Shown: positions 1-7,570 of the stretch, in pieces
How positions within the stretch are numbered: the first letter of the stretch is position 1
Layout: each line of letters begins with the position of its first letter
NCBI GenBank assembly: GCA_021848555.1
Contig: JAJZUN010000003.1
Location: 1 to 18,965, forward strand
Origin: Pseudomonadota bacterium
Lineage (GTDB): Bacteria > Pseudomonadota > Gammaproteobacteria > Burkholderiales > SG8-39
Direction: 5' to 3'
DNA: 18,965 bases
Program-made: the position numbers and the translations under genes
Notes under the pieces: generated by a model
Database searches by the model: none
What the model was told of the DNA's origin: nothing
What the model saw: the letters and a program-made list of their open reading frames with translations, nothing else

Positions 1-1180
1 TGCGAACGCGGACATCGTGCTGGTCGGCGACGAAAACGAACCGCCTTATTCGCGCATGGCGATACCCTACCTGCTCACCGGCAGTATCGGCGAGCAGGGC
101 ACGCACCTGCGCAAGGACGCGGGTCACTACGCGCGCCTCGGCATCCGCCTGATCGTCGCCCGCGCCGAAAAGGTCGACGGCAAGGCGCGCAGCGTGACCC
201 TGTCGAAGGGCGAGAAACTCGCCTACGACCGCCTGCTGATCGCGACCGGCTCCCACCCCCTGCGCCCCAAGATCCCGGGTATCGATGGCCCCAACGTGCA
301 TACGTGCTGGACCCTGGCCGACGCGCGCGAGATCGCGGCCAAGGCGAAGCCCGGCGCGCGCGTGGTGCAACTGGGCGCCGGCTTCATCGGCTCCATCATC
401 CTGCAGGCGCTGGCCGAGCGCGGCGTCAAGTTGAGCGTGGTGGAAATGGGCGACCGCATGGTGCCGCGCATGATGACGGAAAAGGCCGGCAATCTGATCC
501 GCCTGTGGGTGGAGAAAAAAGGCGTCGCGGTTCACGTCAACGCCCGCGCCGAAGCCATCACGGCAGCCGGCAGCGGCGCGATGCAGGTCAAGCTGTCCAA
601 CGGAAAATCCCTCGAATGCGATTTGCTCATTTCGGCCGCCGGCGTGCGCCCGAATATCGCATTCCTCGAGGGCAGCGGCGTCAAGGTAGGCGACGGCATC
701 CTGGTCAACGACCGCATGCAGACCAGCGTGGCGGAAATCTACGCAGCCGGCGATGTCACCGAGGCCGCGGGTTTTCATTCCGGCCAGCCACAGCTCAATG
801 CGATCCAGCCGAACGCGGCGGACCAGGCACGGATCGCGGCCAGCAACATGTCGGGCGGCCATGCGGCGACACAGGGCAGCCTGGCCATCAACGTGCTCGA
901 TACGCTGGGCCTGATTTCGACCTCTTTTGGCCAGTGGCAGGGCGCCGAGGGCGGCGACAGCGTGGAGCTGGTGGACGAGGCGGGCTTCCACTATCTGTCG
1001 CTGCAGTTCAAGGACGACGTGCTGGTCGGCGCCACCAGCATAGGCTGGACCGACCACGTGGGCGCACTGCGCGGACTGATCCAGGGCCGCGTGCAGCTGG
1101 GGGAATGGAAAGCGAGGCTGCTCGCCGACCCGACGCAATTCATGGCGGCCTATCTGGGGGCTGCGCAGAAAGCGGCATGA
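1..1180 (+). CDS. FAD/NAD(P)-dependent oxidoreductase, 5' end outside the window (AorC-like)
   Basis: The reading frame is open to the first base, so the N-terminus and the first FAD-binding GxGxxG are missing. The GTG at 17 lies inside a conserved IVLVGDE strand and is not a start. Visible are the ATGSHP turn after the first FAD half (near base 245), an NAD-binding GAGFIG loop (near 375-390) and the second FAD motif EIYAAGDVTE (near 737-765). No redox-active CxxxxC is seen in the part present, so this is not a disulfide reductase. It resembles the rubredoxin reductase/NirB N-terminal/AorC type that moves electrons between NAD and an Fe-S partner. The stop overlaps the start of a MoaD-like gene (ATGA). 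In known NAD-coupled tungsten aldehyde oxidoreductases of Betaproteobacteria an FAD subunit is encoded with a MoaD-like protein, which supports the AorC-like reading. Enzyme class is secure; the exact partner is inferred. Confidence 0.85.
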   Translation, partial: ANADIVLVGDENEPPYSRMAIPYLLTGSIGEQGTHLRKDAGHYARLGIRLIVARAEKVDGKARSVTLSKGEKLAYDRLLIATGSHPLRPKIPGIDGPNVHTCWTLADAREIAAKAKPGARVVQLGAGFIGSIILQALAERGVKLSVVEMGDRMVPRMMTEKAGNLIRLWVEKKGVAVHVNARAEAITAAGSGAMQVKLSNGKSLECDLLISAAGVRPNIAFLEGSGVKVGDGILVNDRMQTSVAEIYAAGDVTEAAGFHSGQPQLNAIQPNAADQARIAASNMSGGHAATQGSLAINVLDTLGLISTSFGQWQGAEGGDSVELVDEAGFHYLSLQFKDDVLVGATSIGWTDHVGALRGLIQGRVQLGEWKARLLADPTQFMAAYLGAAQKAA

Positions 1181-1431
1181 AGGTAACGCTCAAGCTCTAC
1201 GCCACACTTTCCGATCACTTGCCGGACCAGGCGCGCAAGACCAACGCGGTCGAGCTCGACCTCGATGCCGGCACCACGATCGCGCAAGTCATCGAAACCG
1301 AGAACCTGCCGCTCAAACAGTGCCACCTGGTGCTGATCGACGGGGTATTCATTCCACCTGCCGAGCGTGCGAAGCGCGCGCTCGCCGCGGGCGAAACGCT
1401 GGCGATCTGGCCGCCGATAGCAGGCGGTTAG
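1177..1431 (+). CDS. MoaD/ThiS-like ubiquitin-fold sulfur carrier
   Basis: This 84-residue protein begins MKVTLKLYATLSDHLP and ends WPPIAGG. It has the length, the beta-grasp pattern and the exposed C-terminal Gly-Gly of MoaD/ThiS proteins. In that family the terminal glycine is adenylated and turned into a thiocarboxylate that supplies sulfur, for MoaD to molybdopterin. The ATG overlaps the stop of the upstream oxidoreductase by four bases, so the two are probably co-translated. Paired with an AorC-like subunit, it most likely serves the tungsten-pterin cofactor of an aldehyde oxidoreductase to the left of the window. It could also serve the AOR paralogue at 13615-15324. No adenylating partner (MoeB/ThiF) is present in the window. 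Confidence 0.85.
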   Translation: MKVTLKLYATLSDHLPDQARKTNAVELDLDAGTTIAQVIETENLPLKQCHLVLIDGVFIPPAERAKRALAAGETLAIWPPIAGG

Positions 1432-1465
1432 GCGCCTGTCGATGAGGCTGCCGCCGCGCTTAGAG

Positions 1466-1729
1466 ATGACCATCACGCGGGCGGATTTCCGCCGCCTGCT
1501 GCCGGCAGCCGTCAACCATGTCGCATTCGTCGAGGAAGACCGCGCCTTCAGCTACACCGAGGGCGGGCGCGGCTGGCGCATAGGCTTCGCGCCTTTGCCG
1601 CTGCTGCGGCTGGGCCTGATCCGGCTCGAGCGCCACCAGGTCGATTTCGCGTTCACCGGCTACTCGGAGCAGGCGGTCGAGGACTTCATGGCGCGCTTCG
1701 AAATGTATTTCCGCCGCGGCGGCGGCTGA
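1466..1729 (+). CDS. Small conserved-looking protein with a C-terminal RRGGG, function unknown
   Basis: About 87 residues if started at the ATG at 1466 (MTITRADFRRLLPAAV), or 95 if started at 1442. I prefer 1466 because the eight extra residues look like translated leader, but neither start has a strong ribosome binding site. The protein is a compact alpha/beta chain with aromatic and hydrophobic periodicity, no signal peptide and no cysteine. It ends FEMYFRRGGG. It lies 34 bases after the MoaD-like gene and 20 bases before the MFS gene, on the same strand, so it probably belongs to the oxidoreductase operon. I do not recognise a family. The glycine tail, next to a known Gly-Gly sulfur carrier, could mean a second carrier-like protein, but it could also be coincidence. 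Confidence 0.65.
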   Translation: MTITRADFRRLLPAAVNHVAFVEEDRAFSYTEGGRGWRIGFAPLPLLRLGLIRLERHQVDFAFTGYSEQAVEDFMARFEMYFRRGGG

Positions 1730-1749
1730 AACCATGTAATACTTTCCGC

Positions 1750-2991
1750 ATGCCCAAACCGAGAACCAGCCGGCTGCCGTTCTACTACGGCTGGATCATA
1801 GTCGCCGCAGGCGCCTTGAGTACCGTCGCCTGCCTGGGATTCGGCCGCTTTGCGCTCGGCATGCTGCTGCCGTCGATGGGCGCCTCGCTGGACCTCAGTT
1901 ACGCCCAAATGGGCTTCGTCAGCACCGGCAATTTCATCGGCTACCTGGTGGCGGTGTTCTTCAGCGGCATGATCGTCGCCCGCATCGGCCAGCGCAGTTT
2001 CATTGTTCTGTCCTTGCTGGCGGTGGGCATCACCATGGCGCTGTTGAGCAGGGTCGGCGCTTTTGGCTGGCTGCTTGCGCTGTACGTGCTTACCGGCATG
2101 GGGAGCGGCGGCGCCAACATATCGACCATGAGCCTGGTATCGGCGTGGTTCGGAAAAAAGAACCGGGGCAAGGCCGCGGGATTCATGTCCAGCGGGATAG
2201 GCTTGGCCATCATCATCGCCGGCTTTCTCATTCCCTACGTCAACCGCGCCAGCGGCGCCGAAGGCTGGCGCGCGAGCTGGCTTACTCTCGGGGGCAGCGT
2301 CATGCTGATCGGGTTGCTGTGCCTCGTTTTCCTGAGGAACAGACCTGCCGATCTGGGGCTCGCGCTGCCCGGCGAAGACGCGGTCGAAACCGCCGCCGGC
2401 GCGCGCCCGGCGCCCGCGCGCAAGTTCGCGCTTTACCGCAGCAAAGCCATTTATCACCTGGGCGCGATCTACTTCCTGTTCGGCTACACCTACGTGATCT
2501 ACGCCACTTTCATAGTCACGACCCTGGTGCAGGAGCGAGGCATGTCCGAGTCGCTGGCCGGCAATTTCTGGTCCGTGTTCGGTTTCCTCAGCCTGTTTTC
2601 GGGACCGGCATTCGGCTCGCTGTCCGACAGGCTGGGCAGAAAGATCGGCCTGATCATCGTGTTTTCCATACAGTGCCTTGCCTATCTGCTGGTCGCCTCC
2701 GGCCTGCCGGGGGTATTTCTTTACCTTTCCATAGGCTGCTACGGACTGGTCGCCTGGAGCATCCCTGCGATCATGGCCGCCGCCGCGGGCGATTACGCCG
2801 GCGCCGAAAACGCGCCCAAAGCGCTGGGCTTCATCACCCTGATATTCGGCTTGGGCCAGATCAGCGGCCCCGCCATCGCCGGCTTGATGGCCGAGCGTTC
2901 CGGCAGCTTTTCCTCCAGTTTTTACATGGCGGCAGCGCTGGCGGCAGCGGCCGTCATGCTCTCGGCCTTGCTCACAGCGCCGCGCCGCTGA
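1750..2991 (+). CDS. Major facilitator superfamily (MFS) transporter
   Basis: A 413-residue inner-membrane protein with about 12 hydrophobic segments. The MFS motif A loop appears in both halves: a degenerate copy between helices 2 and 3 (GMIVARIGQRS) and a good one between helices 8 and 9 (GSLSDRLGRKIG). The N-terminus (YYGWIIVAAGALS) and the glycine-rich helix 4-5 region (TGMGSGGANIS, GIGLAIIIAG) fit the monocarboxylate/OFA-like or YbfB/YjiJ-like branches. The substrate cannot be read from the sequence. The ATG at 1750 has no clear Shine-Dalgarno sequence and starts 20 bases after the preceding stop, so translation may be coupled to the upstream gene. Its place after an AOR-type operon would suit an organic acid or aromatic acid carrier, but that is inference. 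Confidence 0.9.
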   Translation: MPKPRTSRLPFYYGWIIVAAGALSTVACLGFGRFALGMLLPSMGASLDLSYAQMGFVSTGNFIGYLVAVFFSGMIVARIGQRSFIVLSLLAVGITMALLSRVGAFGWLLALYVLTGMGSGGANISTMSLVSAWFGKKNRGKAAGFMSSGIGLAIIIAGFLIPYVNRASGAEGWRASWLTLGGSVMLIGLLCLVFLRNRPADLGLALPGEDAVETAAGARPAPARKFALYRSKAIYHLGAIYFLFGYTYVIYATFIVTTLVQERGMSESLAGNFWSVFGFLSLFSGPAFGSLSDRLGRKIGLIIVFSIQCLAYLLVASGLPGVFLYLSIGCYGLVAWSIPAIMAAAAGDYAGAENAPKALGFITLIFGLGQISGPAIAGLMAERSGSFSSSFYMAAALAAAAVMLSALLTAPRR

Positions 2992-3036
2992 ATCCCGGCG
3001 ACGAATCCGAAGCGCTCAACCCTCCCCAAGAAAGAC

Positions 3037-3717
3037 ATGACTATGCTCCCTGAACTCAGCTTGCACGAAACCCGCGTAATCGGCTGCCTGATCGAAAAGC
3101 AGATCACCACACCGGAGCAGTACCCCCTGTCCCTCAACGCCCTTACCAACGCCTGCAACCAGAAAAGCAACCGCGACCCGGTGCTCGACCTGGATGAAGC
3201 CACGGTGCAGCAACTCGTCGATCAACTGATCAAAAAGCGCCTGGCGAGCGAGCAAAGCGGCTACGGCAACCGCGTGCCCAAGTTCCAGCACCTGTTCTGC
3301 AATACCAACTTCGGCACCCTGAAGTTCTCGCCGCAGGAATTGGCCATCGTGTGCGAACTGTTCCTGCGCGGGGCGCAGACGCCCGGTGAATTGCGCAGCC
3401 GCGCCAGCCGCATGTGCCGGTTTGCCGATGTCACGGAAATCGAGGCCCAGCTCGACGGGCTGGCCGCGCGCGAGGACGGCCCCTTCGTGATGCGCCTCGC
3501 GCGCGAGCCGGGCAGGCGGGAATCGCGCTACGCCCATTTGTTCAGCGGCGAGCCGGCCTGCGCAGAGCAGGGCGAGACGCGGAGCAGTTCCCCCGACCGC
3601 CCGCAGCATGCGGGCGCCGCAGACGAACGCTGGGCGCAACTGGAACGGCGGGTAACGGAGCTCGAAACCGTGGTGGCGGAATTGAGGCAGACCCTCAAGC
3701 CCCCGGCCGGTAGCTGA
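3037..3717 (+). CDS. yceH: YceH family protein (DUF480)
   Basis: 226 residues that match the E. coli YceH pattern throughout: an N-terminal ARVIGCL-type segment (here TRVIGCLIEKQITTPEQYPL), NALTNACNQKSNRDP, then FLRGAQTPGELRSRA and the REDGPFVMRLAREPG block. The fold is two winged-helix domains. The cellular role of YceH is not established. The last 25 or so residues (ERRVTELETVVAELRQ) form a short coiled coil, also present in relatives. Translation may start at 3037 or at the second ATG at 3043; the upstream AAGAAAG is a weak ribosome binding site. The gene follows the MFS gene by 45 bases and converges with the PilZ gene. Confidence 0.95.
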   Translation: MTMLPELSLHETRVIGCLIEKQITTPEQYPLSLNALTNACNQKSNRDPVLDLDEATVQQLVDQLIKKRLASEQSGYGNRVPKFQHLFCNTNFGTLKFSPQELAIVCELFLRGAQTPGELRSRASRMCRFADVTEIEAQLDGLAAREDGPFVMRLAREPGRRESRYAHLFSGEPACAEQGETRSSSPDRPQHAGAADERWAQLERRVTELETVVAELRQTLKPPAGS

Positions 3718-3731
3718 GGCGACGCCCGGCC
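3705..3731. terminator. Possible bidirectional terminator between yceH and the PilZ gene
   Basis: GGCCGG (3705-3710) and CCGGCC (3726-3731) form a 6-bp stem around a 15-base loop, spanning the yceH stop and reaching to within 7 bases of the PilZ stop. There is no T-run on either strand, so the call rests on its position between converging genes. Confidence 0.2.
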
Positions 3732-3737
3732 GCCGGC

Positions 3738-4205
3738 TCACCACCAGCGAGGCGGCTGGCTTTCCACGGGCTGGATCAGGTCGGCGTCAGCGCCCGCGCC
3801 GTTCGCGCCGCCTGCGGCCTGCGCTTTCAACGCCTGCCTCAGGGCCGCCTCGAGGCGCTCTTTCCCGTCCCCCCTGAACTGGTGGAACGTAAGCCCGATC
3901 TTGAACGCATCGAGCTTGGACGAGTGGATGGCGTAGCTCATCTCGGCGCTGGCGGTCACGACCTTGCGCGCCGCGCCGGCATACGCCGGCGGCATCGCCA
4001 GCACGACCGTGACTTCGCCTTCCTGAAACACGTTGTAGTCGACGATCATCGACAGCCCGGACAGGCCGATGTCGTGGGTCCTCCCGTGAAACATAGGCCG
4101 GGCCGGCCGGTTGCCGCGCTGCGGGTAGATCATGACCAGCCGGAGCTTGAGATGAACCCTGGGGCCCTCGCGCCTGTCCGCGTCTTCCCACTGGCTCATC
4201 GCCAT
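3738..4205 (-). CDS. PilZ domain protein (predicted c-di-GMP receptor)
   Basis: 155 residues when started at 4205. That ATG is preceded by GGAAGGA at a 6-base distance, a much better site than the longer frame that begins at 4274. The PilZ domain shows the RxxxR motif (R12-E-G-P-R16) near the start, then a beta-barrel with D45-I-G-L-S-G50 in place of the usual [D/N]xSxxG. The conserved serine is therefore glycine, which may weaken or alter c-di-GMP binding. The C-terminal part is Ala/Gly-rich and probably disordered, ending PPRWW. PilZ proteins couple c-di-GMP to motility, exopolysaccharide or secretion; nothing nearby shows which. It is a single-gene unit converging with yceH. Confidence 0.88.
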   Translation of the reverse strand: MAMSQWEDADRREGPRVHLKLRLVMIYPQRGNRPARPMFHGRTHDIGLSGLSMIVDYNVFQEGEVTVVLAMPPAYAGAARKVVTASAEMSYAIHSSKLDAFKIGLTFHQFRGDGKERLEAALRQALKAQAAGGANGAGADADLIQPVESQPPRWW

Positions 4206-4430
4206 CAGCGGTCCTTCCATCCCGGAACACGCGATGCGTAAGCTGTCGCGTTGAGACCGGACGCTGCCAACCAATACCGCCCACCTTCACTCAAGCAGTC
4301 GCCGGGATGCGCAAATATATTGGACATGGTCCGATTATTGGTCAGAGCGGCATTTCGAAACTGTGAACTATTGCGCAGCCTGACGAAGATATAGCCGGTC
4401 GGCGGCAGCGCTTCGCGCATCCCGCAGGCA

Positions 4431-4958
4431 TCAATGCTCAACCTTGAGCGCGACCAGCAGGCGCGACACCATGTTGTAGGCGGCGACGGTCGCGACGAGC
4501 TCGACAATGCTTTTTGCGTCGAAGTGCGGTCGCAGGCGCTCGAACAGCGCATCGGGCACCACGATGTCCTGCGTCATCGCATCGGTCAATTCGAGCACCA
4601 GCCGCTCGAGCGGCGAAAACACCGCCGCCAAAGGCCGCTCGCGCACGGCGGCGATTTTCTCCGCGCCGACACCGGCGCGCTCGGCATGGGGAACATGGGC
4701 GTCGAACTCGAACAGCGCGCCGTTGAGCACGGCCACGCGCAGGATCATCAATTCGCGCAGATCGGCCGGCACGCCGGTCTGATTGCGCACCGCCGTGAGC
4801 ATGCGCTCCCAGCCCGAGGCGATCGGGCCGCTGTTCAGCAGCACCTGATACAGCACGGAGACGCGCCCGCGCTCGGCCAGGATACGGCTCTCGACTTCGG
4901 CCAGTTCCGGCCGCGTCCCGGGCTGCACCAGGGGCACGCGAATCTCGTGTTTGCTCAT
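4431..4958 (-). CDS. Carboxymuconolactone decarboxylase (CMD)/AhpD-like protein
   Basis: 175 residues with the all-helical CMD core: LRELMILRVAVLNG, then FEFDAHVPHAERAGV and a C-terminal ELVATVAAYNMVSRLLVAL. The AhpD catalytic CxxC is absent. The equivalent site carries E84, H88 and H91, as in the non-redox CMD branch, so a peroxidase role is unlikely. Members of that branch are decarboxylases or hydrolases of ring-cleavage intermediates, or of unknown function. The start is supported by GAGGA upstream of the ATG. The gene lies 42 bases after the SDR gene on the same strand, so the two are probably one transcript for degrading a small organic compound. The substrate is unknown. Confidence 0.88.
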   Translation of the reverse strand: MSKHEIRVPLVQPGTRPELAEVESRILAERGRVSVLYQVLLNSGPIASGWERMLTAVRNQTGVPADLRELMILRVAVLNGALFEFDAHVPHAERAGVGAEKIAAVRERPLAAVFSPLERLVLELTDAMTQDIVVPDALFERLRPHFDAKSIVELVATVAAYNMVSRLLVALKVEH

Positions 4959-5000
4959 GTAGTGGTCCTCTATCCTGATCTGGCGATGAAGCTGCGCGAT

Positions 5001-5801
5001 TCAGTCGCAGCGCGCGGTCATGCCGCCGTCGACGACGATTTCGGTGCCGGTGATGAAGCGCGCCTCGTCCGAGGCAAGAAACAGCGCGGCGTTCGCCGTA
5101 TCGCGTCCGTCGCCCATGAAACCCAGCGGGATGCGCGCCTGGCGCTGGCGCAGCAGCGCTTCGACATCGCCGCCGCTGCGTTGCTTGGCGAGCCGCGCTT
5201 CGACCATAGGCGTGTGCAACTGCCCGGGGACCACGGTGTTGACGCGTATGCCCTTGGCCGCGTACTGCACCGCGACGACGCGCGAAAACTGGATCACGCC
5301 GGCCTTGGTCGCGGCATAGGCCACCTGTGCCGCGCCGGTCCAGCGCAGGCCCGACGCCGAAGCCACGTTGACGATGGCGCCGCCGCCTTGCTGCTCCATC
5401 ACCGGCAGCACATGCTTGCAGGCGAGGAACACGCTTTTCAGGTTGAAGTCGACCTGCGCATCCCAGACTTCTTCCGGCATTTCGACCGGCCCGCCGGGCG
5501 CCGAGCCGCCGACGTTGTTGACCAGCACGTCGATCCGCCCCCAGGCAGCGACGCAGGCCGCGGCCATGGCCGCGACCGATTTCGCATCGGTGACATCGCA
5601 CTGGCGCGCGATGATCTCGCCGCCGGCCTGCTGCACCCGCGCCACCGTCTCCTGCATGCGCTCCGGATCGCGGTCCACGGCGAAGATGCGCGCGCCTTCA
5701 TCGGCAAAGCGCACCGCCACCGCGCGCCCGTTGCCCCAGCCGGGGCCCACGCAGCCTGCGCCGGTCACCAGGACCACCTTGTTTTCAAGCCGAGGTTGCA
5801 T
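5001..5801 (-). CDS. Short-chain dehydrogenase/reductase (SDR)
   Basis: 266 residues of a classical SDR. The cofactor loop is an expanded glycine motif, TGAGCVGPGWGNG (residues 13-25), and Asp43 at the end of the second strand (FAVDRDP) favours NAD(H) over NADP(H). N95-N96-V-G, a serine in VASASG (148-151) and the catalytic Y162-x3-K166 pair are all present, and the C-terminal GTEIVVDGGMT is typical. The start is preceded by GGGAG. Sequence style resembles 3-oxoacyl-ACP reductase or cyclohexanol/glucose dehydrogenase homologues, which does not fix the substrate. It is the first gene of a likely two-gene unit with the CMD-like protein, transcribed away from the Lgt-TlpA gene. Confidence 0.93.
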   Translation of the reverse strand: MQPRLENKVVLVTGAGCVGPGWGNGRAVAVRFADEGARIFAVDRDPERMQETVARVQQAGGEIIARQCDVTDAKSVAAMAAACVAAWGRIDVLVNNVGGSAPGGPVEMPEEVWDAQVDFNLKSVFLACKHVLPVMEQQGGGAIVNVASASGLRWTGAAQVAYAATKAGVIQFSRVVAVQYAAKGIRVNTVVPGQLHTPMVEARLAKQRSGGDVEALLRQRQARIPLGFMGDGRDTANAALFLASDEARFITGTEIVVDGGMTARCD

Positions 5802-5883
5802 GCAGGTTCTCCCAATCGATGTGCCAAAGAGGGACTGACTCCCGGTCGCGTGCAGGCCGATCGTCGAAACTTCCGATCCGGTT

Positions 5884-5912
5884 AGTGTAGCTCCGTTCGA
5901 TTGCGGCCGTAA
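5884..5912 (-). promoter_or_regulatory. Possible promoter of the SDR-CMD unit
   Basis: On the minus strand TACACT (5884-5889, within GCTACACT) could be a -10 box, with TTACGG (5907-5912) 17 bases upstream as a weak -35. Transcription would start about 75 bases before the SDR ATG. The same GCTACACT octamer occurs upstream of the radical SAM gene. Weak by consensus, reasonable by position. Confidence 0.25.
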
Positions 5913-5987
5913 TCGAGTAAGCTCACACCAATAGGAGAAATCAGGAAAAGCGAGTTGCGCGATGATCCCGATGTGGAAAACCCGGAC

Positions 5988-6809
5988 ATGCTGACGCTGA
6001 ACTTCGGACCGATTGCGGCGCCGATCGGCCTGTTTCTGATCGCGCTGGCGCTGCTGGTCGCGGCCGGGGTGGGCCGTGCGGTCGGGCGCGGCCAGAAGAC
6101 GGTCATAGGCTATACCCTGACCGACATGCTGATCGCTGCGGCGCTCGCGGCACGCGTCGCCTTCGTCGTCACCTGGTTCGACACCTACCGCGGCGCGCCC
6201 TGGTCCATGCTCGATATCCGCGACGGCGGTTTCACCCCGTGGGCCGGCATCGCGGCAGCCTTGCTGGTCGCCCTCTGGCAGGGCTGGCGCAACGCGGCGC
6301 TGCGCAGGCCGCTGAGCCTGGGTCTGGCGGCAGGCGCCCTCACCTGGGCCGGGATATTCGGCGCGCTATCCATCATGAGCAATACGTCTTTGCCCACGAC
6401 GGCACTGACCACGCTTGCCGGCGAACCGGCGGATCTCGCCAAACTGGCTGGCGGCAAACCCCTCGTGGTCAATCTGTGGGCCACCTGGTGTCCGCCCTGC
6501 CGCCAGGAAATGCCCCTGCTCGCCGCCGCGCAGGAAAAACATCTCGAGGTGCGCTTCGTCTTTGCCGATCAGGGCGAAGATGCGACGACGGTGCAGCGCT
6601 ATCTCGCCTCCGCCGGACTGGATGTGTCCAACGTTCTGCTCGATCCCGGCGCAAAAATGGGGCACGAAGTCGGCTCTGCGGGCTTGCCCACCACGCTGTT
6701 CTACGACGCCGACGGACGGCTGAGCGATACCCACGTGGGCCTGCTGACTGCGGGCTCGCTCGCCAGCAAATTGAGCCGGCTGCGCCCCCGCTCCCAGGGC
6801 ATACAGTAA
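5988..6809 (+). CDS. Lgt-like membrane domain fused to a TlpA/ResA-type thioredoxin
   Basis: 273 residues from the ATG at 5988. A TTG at 5955 with a better-spaced AGGA is a possible alternative start adding 11 polar residues. Helices lie near residues 9-29, 45-63, 85-98 and 109-127. The block ARVAFVVTWFDTY...MLDIRDGGFTPWAG (55-87) follows the core of prolipoprotein diacylglyceryl transferase, but TPWAG stands where Lgt has its catalytic SFHGG, so transferase activity is unlikely. After a linker comes a thioredoxin domain with W167-C168-P-P-C171 and the cis-proline loop GLPTT (Pro234), which should face the periplasm. Expected role: membrane-anchored thiol-disulfide reductase, for example for cytochrome c maturation. 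It is divergent from the SDR gene and converges with the lysozyme gene. Confidence 0.88.
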   Translation: MLTLNFGPIAAPIGLFLIALALLVAAGVGRAVGRGQKTVIGYTLTDMLIAAALAARVAFVVTWFDTYRGAPWSMLDIRDGGFTPWAGIAAALLVALWQGWRNAALRRPLSLGLAAGALTWAGIFGALSIMSNTSLPTTALTTLAGEPADLAKLAGGKPLVVNLWATWCPPCRQEMPLLAAAQEKHLEVRFVFADQGEDATTVQRYLASAGLDVSNVLLDPGAKMGHEVGSAGLPTTLFYDADGRLSDTHVGLLTAGSLASKLSRLRPRSQGIQ

Positions 6810-6824
6810 ATCACCGCATCCCGG

Positions 6825-6847
6825 GCCGGCGCATCCACTGCGCCGGC
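6825..6847. terminator. Hairpin between converging genes
   Basis: GCCGGCGCA (6825-6833) and TGCGCCGGC (6839-6847) pair perfectly over 9 bp with the 5-base loop TCCAC. It starts 16 bases after the Lgt-TlpA stop and lies 93 bases beyond the lysozyme stop. No U-tract follows on either strand, so it may act with Rho or simply protect 3' ends. The stem itself is certain. Confidence 0.5.
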
Positions 6848-6939
6848 GAAGCGGACTCCGGGCGCATTACGGAAGGTGCAGCGTCGTCCACGGCGGCGGG
6901 CGGCACTTGCGACGAACCGGCCGGCGCGCCCGCTGCCTG

Positions 6940-7533
6940 TTACGCCAGCGCGGATTCGACCAGCCGCGCTTCTTCCTCCCGGCGCGCGATCAGCCCGCCC
7001 AGGCCCTTGCCTTCCCACAGCCGCTTCATCGCGCGCAACTGCGCCGCGATTTCGGCGAGATCGCCCGCGGCGACCGCGTCGCGGATGGCGCGCATTTCGC
7101 GCCTGCGGTCGTCGGGCGAGTCGTCCGTCATCGAGGTGCCGCGGTTGTACACCAGGGACACCAGCGCGCCGCGCGCGTCCTCGGGCAGCGCCTCCACGCC
7201 GGGGAAGGCCTGCGCCGTGCGCAGCTCGTAGAGCGGCAGGGTGCGGGTGTCGAACACCGCCATGGCCGCACTGCGGGAAACGCGCAGGCCGGAAAGCCCG
7301 CCGATGCGGTTGCGGGCGCGCTGCCCCCGCAGGCCGACCACCGCCTTCAAGCGCTCGCGCGCGTCCGATTTGATGCGCTCGCCCCAGTCGGATTCGAACT
7401 GGTCTACCGTCACATAGCCCAGGTCGTAGCCGAAGCCGACGGTGACGCCCGATTGCCCGCCGGGCCAGTCCGGCCTGGAACTGAAGCCCTCCATCTCGAG
7501 GATGAGATCCCGGGCGGTTTTCGATATGGTCAT
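6940..7533 (-). CDS. Lysozyme-like muramidase (pesticin/GH24 type), no signal peptide
   Basis: 197 residues. The N-terminus carries LILEMEGF, whose E15-G16 matches the catalytic Glu of T4-type lysozymes, followed by WPGGQSGVTVGFGYDLG. Thr31 and Asp37 fit the Thr and Asp of the pesticin-like active site. The rest is helical (for example ARGALVSLVYNRGTS, where lysozymes carry their conserved ALxSFxYNxG). The reaction would be cleavage of peptidoglycan glycan strands. There is no signal peptide or membrane helix, and no holin, spanin or phage structural gene nearby, so export would need another route, or the protein may be a toxin or effector. The ATG has a very strong GGGGGAGG site four bases upstream. 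It could be a domesticated endolysin. Confidence 0.82.
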   Translation of the reverse strand: MTISKTARDLILEMEGFSSRPDWPGGQSGVTVGFGYDLGYVTVDQFESDWGERIKSDARERLKAVVGLRGQRARNRIGGLSGLRVSRSAAMAVFDTRTLPLYELRTAQAFPGVEALPEDARGALVSLVYNRGTSMTDDSPDDRRREMRAIRDAVAAGDLAEIAAQLRAMKRLWEGKGLGGLIARREEEARLVESALA

Positions 7534-7570
7534 ACGCCTCCCCCCGCAACGTATTCCAATCTAGGCGCCC

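Noticed and set aside
1660..2457. A 265-codon minus-strand frame
   Set aside because: Antisense to the MFS transporter; the translation is low-complexity and polar.
4431..4958. AhpD alkylhydroperoxidase
   Set aside because: The fold is related, but the catalytic CxxC is missing, so the peroxidase name would be wrong.
4434..5885. A 483-codon plus-strand frame
   Set aside because: Antisense to the SDR and CMD-like genes; the translation is rich in His, Arg and Gly and has no motif.
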